DNA of 64,000 nt, taken from assembly GCA_000711775.1 (NCBI GenBank), contig ARYC01000370.1, positions 1-64,000 of the forward strand, read 5' to 3'. Shown here one piece after another: positions 10,398 through 22,403 of the stretch. Position 1 is the first letter of the stretch. Every line of letters begins with the position of its first letter. This stretch comes from Oxytricha trifallax (Eukaryota > Ciliophora > Spirotrichea > Sporadotrichida > Oxytrichidae). The position numbers were made by a program, and so were the translations under genes. Below the pieces are notes generated by a model, which did not search any database, was not told where the DNA came from, and was given only the letters and a program-made list of their open reading frames with translations.

Positions 10398-13300
10398 TTA
10401 ATAGCTTTATTTTCACTTTCATTGAAGCAAATGCTTTAAGAAAACTTGATATGCCATGATTCTATATTCTTCAATAATATAAAATATCGCCTATATTTTA
10501 TAAGGATAAATAAAGCATAATATAGTATTCATAATTTACCAAAACGACCTTTTTATTAAAAACTCTATTTATTTTATAAATATATTCAATAATTATAATT
10601 TATAATGCTATTTTATACTCAAATAATTTTCCATTAATTATCATAATAAATTTAAACAACATAAATTAAGTATTTTTCTAATAATATGAGTTAGTAAATT
10701 AGTTTATAATTCATAAATAATTAAAGAGAATGATAAAAGATTAATTGACTAGATTCCATTTAAAAAGTTCAAGATTCCAGGAGCCTTTCGTATATGTCCT
10801 GATAATACATCATTAAAATTGTATTTTAGTAATTACAGATAAAAAGATTTAATTTAAAGAATTTTAAATTAAATGAAATGTTTGAGAATAGAACATTAAT
10901 TATGCTAAATTTTTATAAAATTAAGAAAATTACAATAATAATTGATTAATGATAAATACAGAACCTTTCATTATTTGACAAAATAAATATATAAAAAAAG
11001 CAGTTTCATTTTTCCATGTTTATTATCTCCATTTGCATACATTAATACTCTTTACCCATGTCTTTATGTCTAACTGTGAACCAACTTTTTTATGCTACAC
11101 CTATACCTACTTTAGGGATATCTGTTAAAAAATAATTTAGACATAGTTTTTGTAACATAAAATAATTGTGAACGACAGCGACTCATCTTCAACATTTTTA
11201 CACTTTATATAATTATGAATTACATTTATTTTCTAAATAAAATATCATGAAAATTATAAGCACAAAGATATAATATACTTAACATACTTTATTTTCATAT
11301 TTCAACTGATTGTTATCTGAACTCATCGCACAACTTTAAATTCAATGGTTATATTTGAGTGGGGTCATCTTTAATTCATGTTCTCCAATAATTAACTATA
11401 TCCATATGTAAATAAATGTATTTATAAGAATGAGCTAATTAAGTTGTCAAAACTTTATAATTATGTGATATTTTATGGTTTAAAACTTTATATAGCTTGA
11501 AACTCTACAATCTTGTGATCCCTACAGGAACAGGACTTTACATTAAGCAAAATGATAATGTAATATATTTGATTTTACTAATTGATTTGAAAATACGAAC
11601 TTTACCAGTAAAGTTATTTTCAGTGTCTAATTATGGATATCTGAAACTAGTTTTTTAATTGTCATTTAATTGTCAATTTAAATGATAATAGTGGATTTCT
11701 AGTAATTCCAGTATCTTTTTTCATTTTCAAAGTAGTCAATATAAATTTTTAAATAAGGATAAAATTAATGGGTATTTGATCAACGCAAGTAATTTATTCA
11801 ACCAAAATTATATCAATAACATACCTGCAACTGTTACAATAGATAATCCTCAATGATTGAATGATGCTTTTCTATTGAACCACAGTTTAATCTAGATGGC
11901 TATTTAGCTTTTATTTTGTGCTAATGTTTATATAAGAAAACAAACTTTAAGAGATATAATTTTTATCTAGTATTTCATCTCTTCAGATTTATTGTTCTTC
12001 CAAAATCATTTCACATTTCTTGGAATTCTATATTTCATCTTACTTGATATCCTGATATTATTTGTTTCAAAAATAATCTTTGCTATTACGATGATATATA
12101 GAGGAATATTTCAAGAAGTAGTTAAAAATGAAAGAGTTAATTGAATTTAAATTTGATATTCGCATTCTTAATTAATTACTCATAGAAATTAATTCAATTT
12201 ATTAATATAAAGAACGAGTTAAATAGAGGAGATTATTTAGTTATAGGCATTCTATCTAACAATCTCTATAATTTATGTGTTTCGTTCTTTTCTTTTGCAA
12301 TAAAGATTGAATTCTTTCGTTTTAAAAGTTTTTGTCAAAATCATGTGCTTAAATTAAGTTTATTTATCTAAAGAAAATAATAATTGTGAAATAAAATGAA
12401 CTCAATATGATATTATGAGAATACACACTTTCTTCAAATATTTCATTTGTTTTTAATTTTTATTGATAATAATTTTTATCTCGATAGATAAGATTAATTA
12501 CAGACAATACTTTTCGCTTTACTGCATAATGAATTAATTGACTATAAATTTCGCAGAATTTATCACAATTAATAATTATTTAGCTTCAAGAATTATCCAA
12601 CAAAGCAACAACTGCAGTTGAAGCTTCAAGTATGAATGTAAAATGTCTAGTAAAGTATATCTGCCTGCAAATAAGCTAAAATGTTCATTTAGACTTTAAA
12701 TTGAAATTCAAAATTTCTTGTGAAAATACATAATGAAATTATTAAAATTACAGGATCTAACTTAACTTTATAATTAAACTTATAAATAGGATATAATTGA
12801 GATTTTTGAACAACCAATAAATTTTAAGTATTTCCCTATGGGAGAGTTTAATTATTTATAAAGTTGGCTAAAATTCTAATTTATAATTAACATGTATAGA
12901 TTGTATATGATTTTTGCAATTTAATAGAATACCATTTTAATTGCATTAGAAAATTAAATAGTTAAGTAATTGCAGTTATTATTAATATATCTTATATTAA
13001 ATAGTTAAGTTAATTTAAAAGGGAGACTTAAAAATATTTCACTTTACTAATTAAGTATCTATACGGAAAAATTTTCAAGATAATAAAGGATATTAAATCG
13101 CAATTAAATTTGGAATATATTGGTTTGTATTTTAAAGGTAATTAATTTATTATGTTTATTATTTATGATCCTATTGATCTGTCATTCCAGTTTATGTTAT
13201 GTTGTCTATGAGCATGCCCTCATTTATGAAGGAATTGTAAAGAGTAGTAAGTTCGATTCTTGTAATCTTTTGGAAGATTAAGATGTTAGCAATTTTAGTT

Positions 13301-13780
13301 TTTATCACTTTTTTTCTCCAGATTTAGACTAGGTTTCCTGCTAATCTACAAGGAACCCTATTTCCATGTTGTCTGCAGCTAATTAAGTGCTGCATTCTGT
13401 TAACCTGTTAATTGTTTTATAATGAATTAATTTTAATGTAGAGTAATAATATTTAACATATAAAGTATTTATTAGGTTTATGGTTACAATTTATAAATTA
13501 TATTTATTCATCAAATACAATTATAATTAATTAATTGATTATAAAAGAATAATTAATTTTAATATTCTGTAAAATCATATAAATCTTTTATTTCAGTGTT
13601 ATTGCATTAAAATAAGTATTCCTTAGTCGTATTTAAGTTTAAATGTGTGAATATTTTCACTGAATAAGTGCTTGAAGTGTAATCTAGAGATATCCATGAG
13701 TAAAAATGTTATCTACAATTATAATTTGCTAACATTAACAAGCAAGAGTGAGTTGACACCATAGTGGTTTATTTTGTAAA
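10398..13780. other. AT-rich stretch without recognised gene
   Basis: Over 3 kb of AT-rich sequence. A GTTCGATTC motif near 13250 has no tRNA cloverleaf around it. No element ends recognised. Confidence 0.45.
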
Positions 13781-14490
13781 TTCGAGGTAGAAAAGGAAGA
13801 AACTAATCTGATGCGTGATGTATTGAGAGATAGGAATATTAAAAGGTGCTTCAATGATTCTTCTGCTACTTCTTCATCAGCATTTGAGTCTTTAAATTTT
13901 ATTCCGATAATGAAGTAGATAATTATTTAGTTTTTATACAAAATAATAATAATCATGGTTTTTAATAATGTAATTTTCTTACTGTATCAGATGGAATTTG
14001 CTATGGTTGTTTTTGTGAAGTTGAATATGAAAGTTCTATGCCTAATGATATAATATGTTTGATGATGAGGAGCAATTACTCTTTTACAATTTATCCTTAT
14101 TCAACAAAGTTCTAGATAACTCAGATTACTTAACTGTCAATCACTAAAGTGCCTTTTTCATTTATGAATCTCCTTCTTGTATTGCTTTAAATTAGATATA
14201 ACGAATTATAATTATTATTTATATCACATTATTATTTTTTTAATTAATAAAGCAGTTATTTACACATTCATAGCATCTACAATTTTAATGCTGGCTTAAA
14301 GAATGTTAACAATAAGCATTATAAATTGCTCAATAATGATTGTGGCAAACATATCAAAGAAACTGATCAGTATTCTGCTTCTCTGCTTATTTCTTCTTCA
14401 TATCATTTAATTTTTATGAATAGCCAAACAAAGGAGTAACTTTATTGTTAGTTGTTCAATTACTGCTGCTTAATTTGGATTTAATCAATC
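13781..14490 (+). CDS. Three coding-like blocks separated by AT-rich spacers
   Basis: Unrecognised. Block 1 (13781-13912) reads FEVEKEETNLMRDVLRDR... and ends in a Ser-rich stretch. Block 2 (13990-14170) reads DGICYGCFCEVEYESSMPND. Block 3 (14281-14490) reads NFNAGLKNVNNKHYKLLNN... followed by CGKHIKETDQYSASLL. The gaps between blocks are much more AT-rich. This pattern is what macronuclear-destined segments separated by internal eliminated sequences would look like, but I could not identify matching pointer repeats at the junctions. Reading frames differ between block 1 and blocks 2-3. Confidence 0.35.
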
Positions 14491-15310
14491 ACAATAGTGA
14501 TAATTAAGTGTTTATTGAAAATCTACTTTCAATTAAATAAAGATTATTTCATATTATGTGAATAAAAAGCCTATTAATTCAACTTAATTATAGATGAGTT
14601 TTATAATTAATATTTCAATAATTTAATACATAGATAATCCTTATTCAAGGCATTTTTTATTAACCACGAATTGATTAAATTTTCTTGCAATCTAAGCAAA
14701 CTTTTTATATATTTGAGCAACACTATATTCAGTTTATTTATTTATTTAATTTAATTCTTTAAAATATAAATTAATCTGATTAATCACCTACAGTTTCTTT
14801 TGAATCTTTTAAAGTTTCAGTGTACTTGTCTCTTTAATATAATGTATTTTAAGAAAATGTTTAGTTTAAGCCAAGTCAAGGAGTTAACTTGAAGATTTAT
14901 GTAAATCTAGGTTATCAATTGAGTTAAAATCTTTTTATTTTATAATTAACATTTAAAAACAAGAAATTGCATTATTCTAAATTATGAATGTCTATTTTAT
15001 TTGTTTATTAGTTGAGATTTTAATAAGTAGTGTAATATTTTATTTGTAATATACAACTTTTTTAATAATTGAAGTTTGAATATTATATTATTGTAATTAT
15101 TATTTAAATCGATTATTTAGTATTATTTTCAACAACATTTGAAAAATACAATCAAAACCATGCCAAATAAAAGATGTTTTATTTCTAATTGGACATAAAA
15201 ATAAGTAAAAAAGATAAATTTTAAGATAAAAGATTGTTGAATTTAGTGAAAGTGATGATTAAATGCATGAAATAATAAAATACTAAGTTTTACTATGCGT
15301 CTTAGTTTTA
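14491..15310. other. AT-rich stretch without recognised gene
   Basis: Nothing recognised. Confidence 0.45.
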
Positions 15311-15655
15311 ATTATGCATAATGTGTATGTATTCTTCGAAGGACATCTAAACCTCTCCATTAGCATCGACTTGCTTAATAATGTCATTGACAGCTGCCTT
15401 TGAGATAGTATTTTCGAAACCTATAATTTCTTTGATTTCCTCAGTTGAGATGAAGCCACTGCCATTCTTGTCGAGCATTCTGAAGGCCTGTTGTATTATC
15501 TCGTTTGAGCGGAGATTCCTCTCATTCATAGCTGCAAACAACGACGAGCCAGAGTAGTCAATGAATCCACTGCCTTCAATATCCACAGACTTAAACATCT
15601 TTTCGATATCAGTCTTATCCATGTTTTTTCCAATCCCATATCTTGAACCTGCGTG
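15311..15655 (-). pseudogene. EF-hand fragment of a calcium-dependent protein kinase
   Basis: The minus strand encodes the calmodulin-like tail typical of CDPKs: DKTDIEKMFKSVDIEGSGFI, then QAFRMLDKNGSGFISTEE, then DIIKQVDANGE. CDPKs couple calcium binding in such EF-hands to an N-terminal Ser/Thr kinase. Only the middle loop (DKNGSGFISTEE) is canonical. The first has Gly where the twelfth-position Glu should be, next to an altered stretch (SGSSLF). The third has lost the DGD/DGE core and continues with TAG read as Gln. The open frame continues upstream to about 15990 but shows no kinase motifs there. No TGA stop follows at the expected C-terminus. A decayed or isolated gene segment is the simplest reading. 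Confidence 0.8.
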
Positions 15656-16132
15656 ATTGCATGAATTGAAATCATAATGACTCCATTCTCGAGCTGGTTG
15701 AGGAGCATGGGCTCTTATACTTTATTTGCTATAAAGTATATATTTGATTCTGAATTCCTGGCGTTTTGTGTGTGTCAATCTTGGTATGCTGTCTCGGCAT
15801 TGGCCTTTCGGCATATCTGACTTCCAGTATTGCAGTCGAAGTAAGGGGCGAATCTTCGAATAGGCGGCTGCTAGTGGCAACATTCGACGCAGCGGGAGCT
15901 ATCTCACGACGTTGGAATTTTTGACCCAGACATCTCCTCGGGTGGCCGGCATAATCAAGTATCCCTGCTTCCCAAAAGGCCATTGGAGTTTCCTAAAATG
16001 ATGGTTTAAACATATTTTGCCGATGGTATCGGATATGGAGAGAAAGGCATTACAGTCAAAACATCAGATCTCTATAGCTTCCTGCTCTTTTCCGCTATAG
16101 AATGAGCGCTTCTCTCTTTGTTATAGTGTAAG
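15656..16132. other. GC-rich spacer between CDPK and YHYH fragments
   Basis: Much richer in GC than the surroundings and open on the minus strand in the EF-hand frame back to about 15990. I recognise no domain. It may be more decayed gene sequence. Confidence 0.4.
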
Positions 16133-16730
16133 ATGCCTTGCAGATTCTACTTCTATTTACAGGATTTCAATGATGACGCAGAGCAGTTGCCAATAGGGAT
16201 GCAGGGGATCCTGAAGCAGTTCACTTTGCGCGCTACGCTCGTTAATGAAGTTTATCGATGTTTAGCAAGTAGTGAATATAAGACTACCTATCACTATTGC
16301 TCTTTCAGGCCCTGCCTTTATACCGACAGTCTTAGCGCAAATGGAGTTGCTGCATCATGCTCTTTTACCTCACAATGCACGAAGTGGGTCTTTAAATAGG
16401 CCAACTCTAATGTTCCAACACCAATAGAGTCACAAGTATTGTTGGTATTGCTAGAGATAGTCACATGATCTTTGGACCATACCAGGTCACTAGTGCTATA
16501 TGGCTGCCTTGTGATGTTGATGCTTGAAATGGTGTCTCAGTAAATGGCAAATTCGCCTATGCCTCAACCTTCTTCTCTTCATTTGTTGCTGCCAGTTGAA
16601 GCCACAGTAGAAGTGCCTTGTTGGCTGAGAGCTGCACTGAGATGCTTAGAATGCCACAGCGGTTCATGTTACTATAGTTAGGTTGCCTGATATAAGGCAG
16701 AGTCCCTCAATGATTGTGAGGCTTAATGTT
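16133..16730 (+). pseudogene. YHYH-domain protein fragment, frame-shifted
   Basis: YHYH-domain proteins are a family that is numerous in stichotrich ciliates; their function is unclear. One frame holds TTYHYCSF near 16290. A different frame holds RVTSIVGIARDSHMIFGPY (16426-16482), the family's usual I.RDGH.I.GPY core, and runs into PCDVDA. There the expected Cys codon is TGA (16525-16527) and is followed by NGVSVNGKFAYASTFF. So there is at least one frame break and one premature stop. It lies 480 bp from, and on the opposite strand to, the CDPK fragment, and its right side abuts the second 215-bp repeat. Confidence 0.65.
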
Positions 16731-16733
16731 CAA

Positions 16734-16949
16734 AATGCTGGAGTGACATTGATATTAGGGGGTTAATTAAGTTTTGTTTAATTGAAAGTATCTGTTTTCA
16801 TTGTTAATTTTTTGAGTTAGTTGTATACTTAATCAAATAGTATAAACACATCTATCATTAATTGTGCTACTTATTGATATTTTAAAGACTCAATGTTACC
16901 TTTAGTCACCTTTGTGTCACATTTTTTAAATTCATTCCATGGGGTTTTA
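16734..16949 (+). repeat. 215-bp dispersed repeat, copy 2
   Basis: Same-strand copy of 2982-3195, starting AATGCTGGAGTGACATTGAT and ending CATGGGGTTTTA. Confidence 0.7.
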
Positions 16950-17525
16950 ATTAATAAAAATTACTATATTTTAACATGAATAATTTAAAGTGATTGTAAA
17001 AATTTCGAAATTTCTTTACTTTTTTCAATATTACAGTATAATATATAAAAATATGAGATGATCTTTTATTAATCAGTCTGATTTATATAAGATTAAATTG
17101 TGACTCATAAATAAGGTTGTTAAAACAAATTCAAATTAAACAAGAAATGTTAATATATTTTTATGTCGAAATAAAGGTAAACATTTTGTTCTTGTTTAGA
17201 ATTAATACATTAATTATTATATATCAATTTAAGACAATAAGCAACAACGTATGTTTATTAATTAATAAACTTAACAGATACCTTTTAATTATTAAATGAA
17301 AGCTCAATTGTATCAATCTAGTCTGGACTGGGAATTATATATTTAACAATCCATGGCCACACTTTGAGTGCACATAGCTCCTGACTGTAAACTTAGTTAA
17401 TAATTGACAGAAAAAAGAATAAAGAAATACTACACCATTTTCTACTTATAAAGACCCCAGAATTTGCTTTAATATAGTAAGAATAATCAAGTGGTCGTTC
17501 GGCTTTTTATTACCTTATTCTAGTG
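16950..17525. other. AT-rich stretch without recognised gene
   Basis: Nothing recognised apart from high A+T. Confidence 0.4.
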
Positions 17526-18450
17526 GTAACTTCTCTGTCTACACCAGCAGAGACTTCGCGCATTTCACTTGTTTGTAGATTTGCAATAACAATTTCAAAA
17601 AGTCTATATATTCACTATTTGTAGGAAGCATATAATATAGCAACTCTATCCGAATCTAAGATAATTGAATAATGGAAAAGTATTAAAGTGCTTTAGGAGG
17701 TTTTTAAAGAGTGATGAAAGCATGAGTTTTTGAAACATAACTGCATCCTCAACTAGTTTCTTTTATATGAAAGAATCTCCTATTACATAAGAGAATCTAT
17801 GAAAATTAATTAATTCCAACTTTGGAAAAGCGACAACATCGGATGAGATGCCAGTAAATCTTGAGTCAGAAAATAAGAGTCTATTTTACCTTTTATTGAA
17901 GAACTTTCTACCTTTAAAGAATTATGATGATGCGACTAGAAAATCAACTAGGTTATTCCAATAGAGCTAATAGAAATTAGTAAAAAATTTTTGAAATAAT
18001 ATATGTTAAGAGGTAAACATTTTTAGGATTCCGCATAATAGACATTGGACCAATCCTAACAAAATCTAAAAAATGCAATATCGTCTGAAGAAATACAATC
18101 AGATATGATAAAAGCAGGAGGATTAAGCAATATCTAGGCTCTCAGGAAATATGTCTGAATTGTAAATTCTATCGCAGTGAGTGAGCTAGTACCATTAGAA
18201 GAGAGTGATGTAACTGGATGAACGTTCCTGCTCCATTTATGGTAATGTTCATTAGCAATAGAAAACTAAAAGAAATGGCGGAGTTTTGAAGAAAGACATT
18301 AGTTCATGCAAAGATTGATTGGAGGAGACAGAGATAAAAGTCTCCTCTAAAGAAAAAGAAAAACAATTACTGAGATAAGGATAGCAGCTTCTAATAAGTT
18401 CTTGCTCAAATTTTGAACAAATAAATGTTACGAGAAGCATAACCTCAAGA
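17526..18450 (+). CDS. Coding-like block of unknown protein, frames broken
   Basis: GC and purine content rise here compared with both flanks. Open segments include 17526-17714 (VTSLSTPAETSRISLVCRF ... IIEQWKSIKVLQEVFKE then TGA), about 17820-17990 (NSNFGKATTSDEMPVNLE ... LKNFLPLKNYDDATRKS) and about 18215-18410 (KWRSFEERHQFMQRLIGGDR). They lie in different frames with TGA codons between. I recognise no family. It could be a decayed gene or coding segments separated by small eliminated sequences. Confidence 0.35.
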
Positions 18451-20255
18451 AGGAAAAATTCAATCAATAAAATATCTTTCTGCCATTACTCTCTCGCTAA
18501 GTCTACTCAATCAATGATAAATTCACAACTAAACAAAATTAATTGTGCTTATACAAAAGCTTTTAAAATATTATGCTTCTTCTGACTACTCAAACTCAAA
18601 GTAGTATTTTTAAGGCTCATGAATTATCGCATTATAAACAAACTAAAAAGGCACAAATTTTAAATAAAATAATTGTCAAGGACACAAAACTATTGTAACA
18701 AAAGATGAAAATTCAAAAAAATATAATAAATAAGGATTAGGCACATAATGACATTTAATAATTGTAGATGTTTAATTTAATGAGTAATATAAAAATTTAA
18801 TAATTTACATTTTCATTTGTATATAAATATTTTATAAACAATATTTTATAAAAATTGAATGTTATCTCCAAAAATATGTAGTCTAAATGAATTTTTAATT
18901 ACTTATATTACATTAAAAAGTTCAAAATAAGTTAATATATATAGCTGAAAGTAGATTGCCAAAATATACTCCTAAGATTTTTATTTCCATAAGTAAATGA
19001 TGATGAGCCTAATATTTTAAGAAAATGCAATTATTTTATTTATCTCGATTGGTCTCATTGACTGTGCTTAATAATGTTTCGAATCATATATAATCTATAT
19101 ATTATAAATCAGTTTGAATTATGCAACCTAACTAATATTATACTAGCATAATATCTTAGTCATGACTGGAATGCATGATATTAGATTTTCGACAATTATT
19201 TAGCTATGGATTTTTAAGATTAATATTTGTAGATTATTTGAATTTAATAACATCCTTCATTGCACTTTTAAATTCCTTATTATTTAAATATATTATATAC
19301 TTATAATAAAAAGGATAATTAAAGAATAAATAAGTTATATTAAATATTGTAATATATTAATTGGATCTTGATAAACCCCTATAGCTCTCTTTAATTATTT
19401 TTAAATTATTGTGTAATTTATTAAATTATATGACACCATTAATGTTAGATATTTATATAAGATTCATTAATTAGCTCTTTCAATTAAATTCTTGTTTGTT
19501 AAAAATCATTGATAAATGCAATAATCGAGATAAACATCATAACTAAATCAATTTCATGAATATGAATTTATCTCATATTCTGTTTGTTCTGGAATGACTT
19601 ATCTCTTGGTTTTTTATATGATATATATTTTTAAATCAAGGATTATGGCTTAGACTATAGTAAATAATGCAAAGCTTGAATGAACATTAACGAGAGTTAG
19701 TAAATATATGAAGTGACAACAAGCTAAAGGAAGTAAAAATGATTCTATTTTATTTATAATTTATATATTTTCTCATTGTTATTTTTCAAAAAGACAACTT
19801 CAAAAGAGCATCTGTGTGATTCTATGAATAAAAAGTAGTAAACTTAGCATTACCACTCTCTCTGTACTTTTCACCTAGTTATTTATTGTTGGTGATAACA
19901 TAACAAAAATAGTAACTGTAAATAAACTGCAAATAATTTAGCAATATATTAATAAGAAAATTAGTTTATAAAACTAAAAAAATTATAAATATATTGTTTA
20001 ATTTCAATTGATAATTCAACAATGATATTATAAAAAATCATTTAAAAAATTAAAATAAATTTGGTTTATTGTATAAAATAATTTCACATTTATTATAAAA
20101 GAAATAAAAATATCTTTAAAATAATATTTGAAATATAACACAAATAATAAATATTAATATTTTAATTTGATTTAATAAAAGGATATATTATATTATATTT
20201 GCATTATAAGAATGTTTTAAATAATTAAGAGATTTAATAATTTCAATTCTATATT
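18451..20255. other. AT-rich stretch left of TBE copy 2
   Basis: Nothing recognised until the TBE end. The ATT at 20253-20255 is the left half of the TBE target duplication. Confidence 0.5.
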
Positions 20256-20340
20256 CAAAACCCCAAAACCCCTTAGTGAGGTTTATAAGTGCTTTCATTT
20301 GTAGGGTATAGTTGGGGTCTTATTGGGGTTAGTAGAGAAA
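20256..20340. repeat. TBE left terminal inverted repeat
   Basis: 85 bp beginning with C4A4-type telomere sequence; pairs with 24282-24366. Confidence 0.95.
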
Positions 20341-20394
20341 ACGCAGGTTTTTTATGAATTTAATGAATATTTAATGAGTATTACTGTACTTAAT

Positions 20395-21841
20395 TCAAAC
20401 AAATTTTATCTGCTTATCTTTGTGATACCTCTTGAATTTAGCAGTCTGTAGTTGTTCTAGTATATCATCTAATGATTATCTTGGATATGCTGGAGCTTTT
20501 ACGATGACCATCTCAACTATCTTATTAATTTCATTGCATATTTCATCTTGCTTAATATGTTTAGCAGCCAAACTTATTGATTATTTCTCATGTTTTGTTC
20601 CAAAGTATGACATACTTTCCATATCGCACCCTAAGATAATTGCAGCTACCGCCCAAACATCCCATTATAAAGAGCCATTTGTCCATTTCTCTCTTATAGG
20701 GAAGTATCCTGGAGTGCCTAAAACCTTAGCTAAAGTCACTATCTCTTGTCTTATTGCTCTGTTGAAATCTATGACTACTACTTCTAAAGGGCAGAGATTT
20801 AGCATTACATTTTCTAGCTTCAAATCTCTATGAACATACCCTAGATCATGGAGCTCTTTCACACCCTTAGTCATATCTGTGAGTATCTCATTCAAATCAT
20901 CAGGATATATATTATGGTAGAGATACTCTCTTAAAGTCATTTCAAACTTCTTGAGTCTCAAAGCAATAAAACCATGACCAAGTATAACTCCGTCAAGCTT
21001 AGCTAAGTTCTTGCATTATCTTTTCAAAGCCTCTCTCAGTACTATGTATTCATTTGCAAACTCATTTTAATATTGCTCGTTCTTAATGAGATACTTGAAT
21101 GGATATACCTTGTATGCGAATTCATCAACAACTATAAGCTTTACCTTGTTAGGTACGTCAATATTCAAATAGTTTTCAATACAGCTGCTTATGTCGACTG
21201 CATTTAATGCAGGTATATACATTGCTCTCTCTTATAAGCATGCAATACACATACCATTTGCTGGTTGGTTCATTGACTCAAACCGCTTCTATCTCTTAAG
21301 TCTCTCCTACTACTCTATTTGTGAATCAAGAGAGTTATTTTTTCTTTTAGCAGGTACAAGCTTTTAAGTTTCCTCATCTTTAATCAGGAATTCGCTTAGA
21401 TGATGCTTTTGCATATGTCTCTTTACTTTAGCTGAGTGAGTATAAGACTTCATGCAGGTAGTGCATTAATATCTACCATCTACTTTATCATGCTTGAAGT
21501 AGATCTTAGCTCTACCAGAATGTACCTCTATAATGTGCCTCTTCAAGCTAGACTCAGTTGAGAAGAAATTTTAGCAGTTTCACATTAAAATATTTTAATT
21601 TTTTCAATTGGTTGCTGTTCCTTATCTTCCTCAACCAATTCAACTTATATTTAAACTCCTATCTCTGCACTCTACTTCTTGATTTAAACTTATATTTTAA
21701 AGACCTCAGCTTCAAACTCTAGAGCTCTTAGCTCAAACTCCTTTTCAATATAAATTACTTCTGGTTTCTTGGAGGAGCCAAAGTTGAGTAATATTAACCT
21801 GTTCCAAGAGAAACTGCCTTAAGATTTAAGTTAGCCACCAT
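20395..21841 (-). pseudogene. TBE 57-kDa zinc-finger/kinase-like ORF (copy 2)
   Basis: Roughly 480 codons from ATG 21841-21839 to TGA 20397-20395, matching copy 1. The second zinc finger is intact (CTTCMKSY...HMQKHH, about 21410-21470). The first has lost a base within its first Cys pair near 21575. Another one-base insertion lies near 21790. The kinase-like half is open: EFAYKVYPFKYLI, then YVHRDLKLENVML, then VVIDFNRAIRQE, then GTPGYFPIREKWTN, then DVWAVAAIILGCDM. HRD is present, but DFG is DFN and the N-lobe Lys is not obvious, so catalytic activity is uncertain. Only about 15 bp separate the stop from the start of the remaining left-end AT tract. Confidence 0.85.
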
Positions 21842-22004
21842 GTTTAAATTCAAATTTAAATTTCTATTATTAATAAGTAAAAACCTCACTGGCTATACTA
21901 ACTTTGTATAGGAGCTGGCACTGCAACAACAATGGTTGATCTTAGGTGTTAGACATCATATTTATACTTAGTTTATAACTATAAATTTTCTAATTTTATG
22001 TTAA

Positions 22005-22215
22005 TATTTTTATTTTGGTACCAACTGAGAATAAATTCAGGTTGGTACTGGTACCAATTAGATTTGAACCATTTTGAAACTTTTCCATTAAAACCTCATT
22101 AGTTAAAAACTAGGTACTAATTAAGTTTTGGTACTATTAAATTGGTACCAATTAAATTTAAACGAATTTAGTACCGGTACTAATCAAATTTAAACAAATT
22201 TAGTACTAATTTAAT
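22005..22215. promoter_or_regulatory. TBE intergenic GTACC-rich array (copy 2)
   Basis: Multiple GGTACC and TTAGTACTAAAT-like words between the divergent 57-kDa and 22-kDa ORFs, same as 900-1130 in copy 1. Shared promoter is inferred. Confidence 0.5.
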
Positions 22216-22403
22216 GGAACTAAATTGATAAAAATGGAGCTCCATCTCTGAAGTTTGTTACAGCTTCTGCCAGCTTTCTCCACGTATCCTTACCAGGTTG
22301 ACCTCCTATAAGATACCCATATTTAATACTAAGATTTTTAACAGTAGGATCCAGAACTCTATATATTAAAATTTGAAATTCAATAACAAGAGAAGGAACA
22401 AAG

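Noticed and set aside
13195-13275. GTTCGATTC motif suggesting a tRNA
   Set aside because: No cloverleaf can be drawn around it.
20256-20272. C4A4 repeats as a real chromosome end or telomere-addition site
   Set aside because: They are the ends of a TBE, with matching inverted repeat and ATT duplication, and sequence continues outside.
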